A stretch of 64,000 nt of DNA, from contig JANXBW010000023.1 of assembly GCA_025060325.1 (NCBI GenBank), forward strand, positions 22,092 through 86,091, read 5' to 3'. Below, in pieces: positions 38,083 to 45,829 of this stretch; within the stretch, counting starts at the first letter, position 1, and every line of letters starts with the position of its first letter. This stretch comes from Thermoguttaceae bacterium. Lineage in GTDB: Bacteria > Planctomycetota > Planctomycetia > Pirellulales > Thermoguttaceae. A model generated the notes under the pieces. That model saw only the letters and a list, made by a program, of their open reading frames with translations. It was not told the origin of the DNA and made no database searches. A program made the translations under genes and the position numbers.

Positions 38083-39771
38083 TTATGCCTCGTCGTTCAT
38101 CGTCCTGAGATTCTCAAGGAGACTTAGCAAGGCAGACGCCGCTTCCACCTCTTCTGCTACCACAACGGTTGCACCTGCACGTCTTAATTGCCCCTGATTG
38201 GCTTGGTACCGACACCGCACCAGAATTGGTGCTTTTTTGTTGAGTGCTCGCACTTGCTTAACAATTTCCAACGCGACACTGTCGTCCGGCACCGTTACGA
38301 CAACAAGTTTAGCGCGATCTGTCCCGGCATGTTGGAGAACATCTCTTTGTTGTCCGTCACCAGCTACGGTACGAAAACCCTGTTGATCAAAAGCATAAAG
38401 ATTAACAGGGCTTAAATCTACAACACAGACATCCATCCCAAACGTTTCTAATCGTGCGGCGACACCGCGACCAATGGGACCGGCGCCAACGACGACGGCT
38501 TCGTCGACTTTTTCTGGTTCTGCTCGCGGTGCAAGTCGGGCCGTAGGCTCCTCCGGCGTGCTCTCCACCCAGGAAAGCCCAAACCGGAGTAGTTGAGGAG
38601 TCACCACAAGCGTCAGCACAGCTACAACGAGCAGGTATTCGTAAGCCGCCCGCGATAACGCCCCCGCCTGCATGGCCGCAAAAAGAAGAAGGAACGAAAA
38701 CTCGCTCATTTGACCCAACGCCGTTCCTAGTCCAAAGCTACTTGGCCAGTTGAGCCCGGAAAGCCTCAGGGCAATTGCCCCAGCGACCATCTTTAGCAAG
38801 ACAACAACAGCAAAGCTCACCAAAACGCCTGTTGGATAAGTCAACACAAGTGATGGCCGCAGTACGGTGCCCAAAGCGACAAAGAAGACTGCCGCTGCCG
38901 TCTCACGAAAAGGTAGGGTGACAGCATCGATTTGTTTGCTCCACCGGCTTCCGCCAAAGACAAATCCCGCTGCCAAAGCACCGATTGCCGGCGGCAAGCC
39001 AATGTGATAGACAGCCAAACAGATGCCTCCAAGCACAGCGATGGTAAACAACACAACAACTTCGGTACTGCGGAGGCGTGAAAGACGCTCAAGCGCAATC
39101 TGTCCGATGAGGTAACGGGCCACTGGCACTCCCAAAAGCAGAACAACAAATTGGCCAATCAGTATCGCGAACCTGTCAAGCCCTGGCGGCTCTCCCCGAC
39201 CAGTAAGAAAAGGTACCAGAAGTAGGAAAGGGATGAGAACAATATCCCCGAAGAGGAGGAGAGCCAACGTCCGTTTGCCGGCCGCCGTGCCCGCAAGTCC
39301 CCATTCTTCCAAAGCTTTAAAGACAAGAACAGTGGAACTATTTGCGACCGCCACCCCGATAAGTATAGCCGCTCCCCAGTCCGCCCCCACGAACCGTGCA
39401 ATGAGGGCAGCCGGAATCAGAATTAAGATAGTCTGAGTCGCACCGCCTACGAAAAATGCCCGCCGCACGCGCCATAACCCCTCAAGCGATAGTTCAATTC
39501 CGAGCGAAAAGAGGAGTAATAGCACGCCGGCTTGAGCAATTTGCTCAAGTTGATAAGAAGCGCCCGGGGGAGCGACCGTCTCGGCCGGGGAAGGTCTCGC
39601 GGGCATCTGTGGTAGTGTTGCAATTCCCAAGACGTTTGGCCCGATTAGTGCCCCGGCAATCAGGTAACCCACTAGCGGCGCAACATTCCACCGGCGGCAT
39701 AAGACGCCGCTCACCAGTCCCGCCGTCAACACCGTAACCAAATTGGTTGCCAAAAGAACCTCTGCGTTCAC
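38083..39771 (-). CDS. Kef-type cation/proton antiporter with TrkA-N domain
   Basis: 562 residues. N-terminal CPA2 antiporter domain of about 12 membrane helices (VTVLTAGLVSGVLCRRW, APLVGYLIAGALIGPN, GVLLLLFSLGIELSL). C-terminal cytosolic RCK/TrkA-N domain: VVVGAGPIGRGVAARLE, VVDLSPVNLYAFDQQG, VVAGDGQQRDVL-like VAGDGQQRDVLQHAG. Moves K+ or Na+ against protons and is gated by nucleotide (known of the family). The GTG at 39771 with GGGAAG upstream is preferred to a TTG at 39822. Downstream of the two-component pair; functional link uncertain. Confidence 0.9.
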   Translation of the reverse strand: MNAEVLLATNLVTVLTAGLVSGVLCRRWNVAPLVGYLIAGALIGPNVLGIATLPQMPARPSPAETVAPPGASYQLEQIAQAGVLLLLFSLGIELSLEGLWRVRRAFFVGGATQTILILIPAALIARFVGADWGAAILIGVAVANSSTVLVFKALEEWGLAGTAAGKRTLALLLFGDIVLIPFLLLVPFLTGRGEPPGLDRFAILIGQFVVLLLGVPVARYLIGQIALERLSRLRSTEVVVLFTIAVLGGICLAVYHIGLPPAIGALAAGFVFGGSRWSKQIDAVTLPFRETAAAVFFVALGTVLRPSLVLTYPTGVLVSFAVVVLLKMVAGAIALRLSGLNWPSSFGLGTALGQMSEFSFLLLFAAMQAGALSRAAYEYLLVVAVLTLVVTPQLLRFGLSWVESTPEEPTARLAPRAEPEKVDEAVVVGAGPIGRGVAARLETFGMDVCVVDLSPVNLYAFDQQGFRTVAGDGQQRDVLQHAGTDRAKLVVVTVPDDSVALEIVKQVRALNKKAPILVRCRYQANQGQLRRAGATVVVAEEVEAASALLSLLENLRTMNDEA

Positions 39772-40082
39772 CCTAAGCTTCCCTATCGGTTGATCAAACC
39801 CCAGGCTTCCTAAAGAACCCAAAGCTGGGAATTATTAACGCCAACGGAGGCAAAATGCCATCGGGTAGGAGCTTAATTCCGCTCCTACAACTCACCGCCT
39901 ACCTGGGCCACAGATGAAAGCAGCAAAAACGTTTGCCCCCAGGCCGGCATCTTGTCGCATCCCAGGGAGGAATGCTGGGACCTGCGTACCGAGACTATAC
40001 AAGGAAGAGATTACCCCGATGCGGCTTGCGATCTCCCCTTACAGCTATGGGGAGTTTGAGCTTATCTTTTGTTTGCGAAAGC
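39772..40082. other. Intergenic region, nothing recognised
   Basis: 311 bases between the antiporter and the response regulator, all minus-strand genes. No terminator or promoter could be set. Confidence 0.4.
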
Positions 40083-41462
40083 CTAAGACGCTTCGGCGGC
40101 GCCGGGCCGTTGGCCAACCGGGGGTGGAAGGGAGATCCCTTGAGCTTGCATCGCCCGAAGTTTATACAGAAGTGCCCGCCGGCTAATTCCGAGCTTTTCG
40201 GCGGCTCGAGTGCGGTTACCACCGCATTCGGCAAGCGCAGCTAAAATGGCCGCCTGTTCTAACTGCGAAAGCCGTCCCGAACCTGCTCTGACGCTTTGGC
40301 CGGCGGTTGCCCCGATCACCGCTGGGGGTAGATGCTCAGGGAGAATAACATCGCCTCGACTTAGTAAACAAGCCCGATGAATTGCATTGCGTAGCTCGCG
40401 GACATTGCCCGGCCAAGAGTAAGCCAGCAAGCACTCTTCAGCCTGCGGCGAAAATCGCACGGGTTGTCGGGTGATCTCGCTGGCAAAATGTCGGGCGAGA
40501 GGCAGGATTTCATCAACACGTTCTCGCAGCGGTGGCACACGGATTTCAATAACGTTGAGCCGGTAGTATAGGTCCGCGCGAAAATTGCCCTTTTCCACCA
40601 TTTCCGGCAAATTGCGATTGGTGGCTGCTACTAAACGTACGTCCACCCGGCACGGAGTGTCTGATCCTACAGGGAAGATCTCGCCGGTCTCAATCGCCCG
40701 GAGGATCTTCGCCTGCAAATGGAGCGGCAGCTCACCGATTTCATCAAGAAATAAAGTCCCTTTTTCGGCACTGCGGAAAAGTCCCAGCCGACCCTGAGCC
40801 GCCCCGGTAAATGCGCCTTTCGTATGCCCGAAAAGCTCGCTTTCAAGCAGACTTTCCGAAACCGCGGCACAATTGATCGCCAAGAAAGGCCCTTGGGACC
40901 TTCCGCTCCACAAATGAATAATTCGGGCAATCCACTCCTTGCCGGAGCCACTCTCGCCAGTGACAAGGACAGGAATCTCGTTGGGGGCGACTGCAGCTGC
41001 CACCTTCAGCACGTGCTTGAGGGCCGCACTAAGGCAGACAAAACCTGGCGGTAGGGGCGGTAACTTCCCCTCCCCTTCTTTGGAGTGACAACTTGATCCC
41101 GCGGCGTCGGCAACTACCGCTAGCAGTTCGTCCAAATCAAGCGGCTTGGTGAGGTAATCAGTTGCCCCCGCTTTTATCGCCGCAACTGCCTGCCGAACCT
41201 CCCCGTACGCTGTGATGAGGATGATCGCGGCCGCCGGCAATAGCGCCTTCAGTTCCGGGACAATTTCTAGCCCGGACCTCCCTGGCAAGCGGACGTCAAG
41301 AAGCACCACATCGGGCAGAACCCGACCGGCCTCCCGCAATGCCTCTTCGGCCGAGCCGGCTTGGGCGGTCTGGTAGCCATGGTGGGAAAGAAAGTCGGCA
41401 AGCACCTTCCGCTGCGCGGCATCGTCGTCGACGATTAAGACTGTGCTGTGACTAGGATTCAT
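40083..41462 (-). CDS. NtrC-family sigma-54 response regulator
   Basis: 459 residues. A receiver domain has the acidic pocket VDDD and the phospho-acceptor Asp in LLDVRLPG (about D56). The AAA+ sigma-54 activator domain has Walker A GESGSGKEW and the GAFTGA loop in GHTKGAFTGAAQGRLG, plus AINCAA, LDEIGELPL and RVDVRLVAATNRNLPE. The C-terminal Fis-type HTH is NRTRAAEKLGISRRALLYKL. ATG 41462 overlaps the end of the kinase gene by 11 bases, so the two are coupled. It should activate sigma-54 promoters when phosphorylated. Neighbour context resembles ZraR. Confidence 0.93.
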   Translation of the reverse strand: MNPSHSTVLIVDDDAAQRKVLADFLSHHGYQTAQAGSAEEALREAGRVLPDVVLLDVRLPGRSGLEIVPELKALLPAAAIILITAYGEVRQAVAAIKAGATDYLTKPLDLDELLAVVADAAGSSCHSKEGEGKLPPLPPGFVCLSAALKHVLKVAAAVAPNEIPVLVTGESGSGKEWIARIIHLWSGRSQGPFLAINCAAVSESLLESELFGHTKGAFTGAAQGRLGLFRSAEKGTLFLDEIGELPLHLQAKILRAIETGEIFPVGSDTPCRVDVRLVAATNRNLPEMVEKGNFRADLYYRLNVIEIRVPPLRERVDEILPLARHFASEITRQPVRFSPQAEECLLAYSWPGNVRELRNAIHRACLLSRGDVILPEHLPPAVIGATAGQSVRAGSGRLSQLEQAAILAALAECGGNRTRAAEKLGISRRALLYKLRAMQAQGISLPPPVGQRPGAAEAS

Positions 41463-42891
41463 GCCGACCCGCGATTTCGAAAATCGCCCCACCTCCTGCT
41501 CGCGGCCGGTAAGTCACTTGCCAACCACAGGCCCGACAAAGCCGAGCCACAATGGCCAATCCTAAACCGCTTCCCCCTGGCCGGGTGGAAAAATAGGGCG
41601 TAAAAAGCTTGGAGCGATGCTCCTCCGGAACTCCCGGGCCGCGATCCATAACCTCAATTCTCCAATTATTGCCCCCGATGGGAAGGATTTTCACTTCCAC
41701 CGTCTCCATCGGCGGAGAAAACGCAATGGCATTGCTCACCAGGTTAAAAAGCACCTGCCTTAATATTTCCCTATCTGCACGGATGCGTCGCAGTGTCGGA
41801 GCAACATCCCAAACCAAACTCACCTGGTGCAGCTCAAGATCCGGCCGAAGTACCGCTTCAAGATCGCGCAACACCTCTTCGCACTCGACCCATTGCTCTT
41901 CCCGCTCCACAGGCCGGGCGAAAGCCAAGAACTGATTAATCCGGGTAGCAAGACGGTCGCATTCTTCAACGATGGCTCGGGCAGTAGCGACCACCGCCGG
42001 TTGTTCGGCCTCTGATAGGGACTGGGCGTGCATGCGAATAGTGCCTAACGGATTTCGCGTCTCGTGGGCAAGTCCCGAGGCAGCTGCGGCAAGGGATTCG
42101 TGGTGCCGGAGCTCCGCCGCCAGCAGATCCTTGGCTGCCGCTAGCCGCTGACGCTGAAGAACCGCGGCACCAGCCACCGTGGAAACCAGAAGAAGCAAGC
42201 TGGCCAGCCCAACGACCACAGCTCGAAGGACAAAAGCATTTCGGCCGAGTGAATCAAAAGACTCCCGCGAAAGCAACAAAGTTGCAGCAAACCGGCCGCC
42301 CAAAGCTAGGGGAGAATCTGGTGCCTGTTGACCAGGCGCTGCGTTCTGTGCGCCCCGTTCCGGCGTCCATTCCCGCCAGCGGGGACCTCTGCCCTCGCCT
42401 CGGCGTGGCCCATAGCCACCCGGTGGAAACCGCTCGGGTGACAACTCAAAAACCCGAACGAGACACACTCCTTTATTCGTCCACAAAACTTGATCTTCCC
42501 CTCGCGCTGCAAGAGCGGTCCGCAACGGCTCAAGCTCGGCTTTTTCCCCCAAGACGAGTTGGTAGTCACTCTCCAGGGAAAAAATGCCCACCGCACGGAC
42601 ATCCGGCAAAGCGGCAATTTCTTCGAGCATCGCCTCCAATTGATCGACAAAGAACTGGCCCATCCGCCGGTGGCCGCGTACGCCGCCGACCACTGCCGAC
42701 AGGATTGCCTGTCCCTGCCCTTCCAAGTGCTTTGCCCAGATTTCAATCTCGCGACGATATTCGCTCCACTGCCATACGACCACTCCTGCCCAAAGCAGGA
42801 GCGCTCCCAAAAGTAGAAAAGCCGGAAGGCCCATAGGGACCCTCCGGCTCCCCACCGGCATTTCCAACTGTGGCGGACTGGTGGAAGCCAT
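41452..42891 (-). CDS. Membrane sensor histidine kinase
   Basis: 479 residues. Two membrane helices (about 22-42 and 223-247) bracket a ~180-residue periplasmic sensor part that contains a Gly/Arg-rich stretch (PPGGYGPRRGEGRGPR). The H box is SGLAHETRNPLGTIRMHAQS (phospho-His). The HATPase domain has the N box QVLFNLVSNAIAFSP, G1 DRGPGVPEE and G2 GGSGLGLAIV. Autophosphorylates and passes phosphate to the adjoining NtrC-type regulator, whose start overlaps its stop. ATG 42891 or the adjacent GTG 42894 may be the start; no clear ribosome site. Stimulus unknown; zinc or envelope stress by analogy to ZraS. Confidence 0.9.
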   Translation of the reverse strand: MASTSPPQLEMPVGSRRVPMGLPAFLLLGALLLWAGVVVWQWSEYRREIEIWAKHLEGQGQAILSAVVGGVRGHRRMGQFFVDQLEAMLEEIAALPDVRAVGIFSLESDYQLVLGEKAELEPLRTALAARGEDQVLWTNKGVCLVRVFELSPERFPPGGYGPRRGEGRGPRWREWTPERGAQNAAPGQQAPDSPLALGGRFAATLLLSRESFDSLGRNAFVLRAVVVGLASLLLLVSTVAGAAVLQRQRLAAAKDLLAAELRHHESLAAAASGLAHETRNPLGTIRMHAQSLSEAEQPAVVATARAIVEECDRLATRINQFLAFARPVEREEQWVECEEVLRDLEAVLRPDLELHQVSLVWDVAPTLRRIRADREILRQVLFNLVSNAIAFSPPMETVEVKILPIGGNNWRIEVMDRGPGVPEEHRSKLFTPYFSTRPGGSGLGLAIVARLCRACGWQVTYRPRAGGGAIFEIAGRHES

Positions 42892-43127
42892 CACGGCATG
42901 CGTTGTCGTTGCGCGTTGACAGAGGCAAAACAGGCTAAAGTTGCTAGAGGCCGGCTCGCCGGGCGATCCCTAGGAAGATCACCCGACGGGCACGCCAGGG
43001 GTTTCTAAGCGGCGCCGAGGGGTCGATGGAGCACGCATCGGCTGCCTAAGGAGGGTTATGAAGACCAAACCCTCAAATCCACTTTGGACTTAACGAACGG
43101 GGCGTTGATGCCAGGCAAACCGGACGG

Positions 43128-43748
43128 CTAGCGCAAGCCCACTTCAAAGTAATCGCAAATGCCGTTGCCATTTTGGTCAACAAATCCAAGGCCGGGACCT
43201 CGAGGTCCTAAGCCACGGCCCCAACCAGCCCCCGCAGGACCGGGCCCACCCCGTCGACCACCCCCCGGCCCCGTTCTTCCGCCAAAGCCACCCCGCGGAC
43301 CAGCCGCCGGTCCCCTGCCAAGCTGGCGACCAAGGCCCAAACCTGGCCCGGCGCCCACTCCCCAAGGGCACCAGGGCGCCGGTGGAGTGGCAAGCCTACC
43401 GGCTACTCCCCCCGCCTGTTGTCGTTTGGCTATCTCGGCCCGCAAACTCGCAAGCTCGGCTGTCAGCTTGCCAATCTTTTGCCAATCCGGCGGCACCTGG
43501 GACCGAGCAGAAAGAAGTTCTGCCCGCACCCGTGCGAACTCCCCGTAAAGCTCGTCAAGTGTGGTGGCCGCGCTACCTACGTCGGCCGAGGAAACGCCCT
43601 TAGCATCCTGCGCGGCCCAAGCTTCGCTGGTTAAACCCCAGCTTAACGCCGCCACGACGGCCAAAGCAAACCCAGCCAGTTTACGAGCGGCCAACCGCCC
43701 TAAAAGGCATTTTCCAAATGCAATCGGGTAGGTCATTTCAAAGTTCAT
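43128..43748 (-). CDS. ZraP/Spy-like small exported protein, Gly-Pro rich tail
   Basis: 206 residues. An N-terminal signal peptide (hydrophobic FALAVVAALSWGLTSEAWAA) is followed by a helical hairpin region, DELYGEFARVRAELLSARSQ...KLTAELASLRAEIAKRQ (about 65-115), which has the spacing of periplasmic ZraP/Spy/CpxP-like metal-stress chaperones. Then a Gly/Pro/Arg-rich low-complexity tail and a final DQNGNGICDYFEVG, which looks like a short Ca2+-binding loop. It lies 236 bases upstream of the histidine kinase on the same strand, as zraP lies by zraSR. Assignment is by pattern and context only. Confidence 0.6.
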   Translation of the reverse strand: MNFEMTYPIAFGKCLLGRLAARKLAGFALAVVAALSWGLTSEAWAAQDAKGVSSADVGSAATTLDELYGEFARVRAELLSARSQVPPDWQKIGKLTAELASLRAEIAKRQQAGGVAGRLATPPAPWCPWGVGAGPGLGLGRQLGRGPAAGPRGGFGGRTGPGGGRRGGPGPAGAGWGRGLGPRGPGLGFVDQNGNGICDYFEVGLR

Positions 43749-44185
43749 AGTTGGGTTCTCCTACCTAATTCAACCACAATTCTTGTCCACGAACTTCTAC
43801 CCAGCGTCTTTAGGCGATTTCGGGACCGTCAGGCGTGCAAATTTTTCGCGGGGTTTTCCCACGGCACTGGAACATTTCTGCACAGCCGATGGCCATCGCT
43901 GGCCAGAATTCCCGGGAAACTAGCCGCGGGAAAGGTTTGGGAAGCGCTTCCGCAGATCTCTTTACGCAAAGCCAGTGCCAAGTTCAAAACCCGACTTTGC
44001 TTGCCGGCAATGGCCCGAATGAATCCGGGACCCACGAAAAGCTCGAGCAGCAGGGCAGCATTGCTCCGGCAGCGGGCCCTAAGGCGGCAGGAGTGGCGGC
44101 GATGAGGGCAACCCAACTTTCGATTGGCGAAGACAGGCTGCACCAGACTGGCCGGATAGTCCACACATTCCGGCCGGTGAGGGAC
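43749..44185. other. Intergenic region, nothing recognised
   Basis: 437 bases upstream of the ZraP-like gene. I looked for a sigma-54 promoter (TGGCAC-N5-TTGC) on the minus strand and saw no good match. Confidence 0.4.
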
Positions 44186-45670
44186 TCACTTGGCTTCTGT
44201 CGGGGCAGTTTCCACCCAGGGAACAAACGTGCTCGAGCAAATCTTTCGATATCTATCTAGTTCCATCTGCCGCTCTCTTTCGCTCCAGCCAAACAGGCGA
44301 GCCATCTGTCTGGAGATTCTGTCAGCCAGCGTGGCGACATCACTTCGGTAGGAATGCCAGCTTGTCCGGCGAATCATGATGTCATCTAGATGGCACACCC
44401 ATTCCTCCCTGCAGATTTGCTCCACAAGTGTGTCGCTAGGCTCTGGCGGAAGAACACCCACGCGGGCCTCCGAAGGATCAAGGATAGGCTCACCCGGGTC
44501 AACCGGCCGTGCTGGCCTCCCTAAGAGCTTAAGAACCTGGGCCACTGCCTGTTCACCCATCCGCAGGTAAGTTGTCAGCTTCCCTCCGGCGATGTCAACC
44601 CATCCCTCTTCGTTAACGTAAATAACGTGCGCCCGGGAAATATCGGATGGCCCTCCGCTGTCGCTCCATAACAGCGGTCGCACCCCTGCCCAAGCGGCGC
44701 GGATGTCCGACTGTGTCAACGGGGAAGCCGGAAAATATTCGTTGACAACTCTTAGAATATAGTCAACATCCTCATTGTTAATAGGGATCTCTTCCAAATA
44801 ACCCGAATAATCTGTATCTGTGGTACCTAAGATCACTCGCTCGCCCCAAGGGATGGCAAAAAGGATCCGCCGACCTTCCGCGAGGACAATCGCTTCGTTT
44901 ACCGGTAACTTTGCTCGGTCGACAACCAGGTGGATTCCCTTGGTGAGACGAAGGAGAAGCTGGCTCTGCGGAAAGTTACTACCCCAGGGACCAGTGGCGT
45001 TAACAATACACCTCGCTTTAGGCCACCATATGTGATGAAAGATTTCGTCTACAACCTCGCATTGCCACAGGGAACCGATCCGTTGTGCGCTTTGAAGCCG
45101 TACGTAATTAAGCGCAATCGCTCCCCGCTTACATGCCCCCCTCAGCGTATCAACGACCAAGCGAGCATCATTTGTCAACGCATCGAAATAGCGCACCGCC
45201 CCCCGGAGACCTCTGGGACGAAGTCCCGGGGCAACCTGATCAAGCTCCGGGTGCCAAATCGTCCGCGATGCTCCGAAATTTCGCCCGAAACACAAGGCAT
45301 CATAAATCTTTACCCCCACCCATAATTGCCACAAAGGCCAGGACGAGCCCCGGTAGCTAGGAAAGACGAAAGGTAACGGCTGAACGAGGTGGGGGATAAC
45401 CCGAGCCAGCCGAAGTTTCTCCTGACTTGCCTCAAAGACGAGTCGTACACGGCCTTGTGCAAGATAGCGCAGTCCGCCGTGCAGCAGCCGGCTCGATCGA
45501 CTGCTTGTGCCAAAGGCAAAATCCGATTGGTCAATCAGTACGGCACGCAGTCCCTGCCGGGCGGCGGCATACAAAACACCAGCCCCGACGATGCCACCGC
45601 CGATCACAAGAACGTCAAATTCTCCGTCCTCAAGCACGGCAAGTTGACTAGGACGCCAGGGACAACGCAT
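44186..45670 (-). CDS. glpD: Glycerol-3-phosphate dehydrogenase (FAD)
   Basis: 494 residues, typical for GlpD. Oxidises glycerol-3-phosphate to dihydroxyacetone phosphate, passing electrons to quinones at the membrane. FAD-binding VIGGGIVGAGVLYAAARQG, then VLIDQSDFAFGTSSRSSRLL with HGGLRYLAQG, the GlpD signature. DARLVVDTLRGACKRGA, VNATGPWG, KGIHLVVDR and GTTDTDYSG follow, and a late GGKLTTYLRMGEQA. ATG 45670. It lies 160 bases after the next upstream gene on the same strand. No glpK or glpF in the window. Confidence 0.92.
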   Translation of the reverse strand: MRCPWRPSQLAVLEDGEFDVLVIGGGIVGAGVLYAAARQGLRAVLIDQSDFAFGTSSRSSRLLHGGLRYLAQGRVRLVFEASQEKLRLARVIPHLVQPLPFVFPSYRGSSWPLWQLWVGVKIYDALCFGRNFGASRTIWHPELDQVAPGLRPRGLRGAVRYFDALTNDARLVVDTLRGACKRGAIALNYVRLQSAQRIGSLWQCEVVDEIFHHIWWPKARCIVNATGPWGSNFPQSQLLLRLTKGIHLVVDRAKLPVNEAIVLAEGRRILFAIPWGERVILGTTDTDYSGYLEEIPINNEDVDYILRVVNEYFPASPLTQSDIRAAWAGVRPLLWSDSGGPSDISRAHVIYVNEEGWVDIAGGKLTTYLRMGEQAVAQVLKLLGRPARPVDPGEPILDPSEARVGVLPPEPSDTLVEQICREEWVCHLDDIMIRRTSWHSYRSDVATLADRISRQMARLFGWSERERQMELDRYRKICSSTFVPWVETAPTEAK

Positions 45671-45829
45671 GACGCTACCCTACTGACTCGGAAAGCCACC
45701 GGAACTGGCAGCGGGCGGGGGGCACCGGCATGGTAGGCTCAAGCCCCTCCGGATCCAGCGCAACCACCATGGTCCGGCTGACAGAACAGTTCGCCAAAGA
45801 TCGCCACGCAGCCCCGACGACAACAACAA

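Noticed and set aside
42249..42836. 195-codon plus-strand ORF
   Set aside because: Antisense shadow of the histidine kinase sensor domain.
42960..42985. Hairpin CGGGCGATC / GATCACCCG
   Set aside because: One mismatch and no T-run on either strand; not called a terminator.
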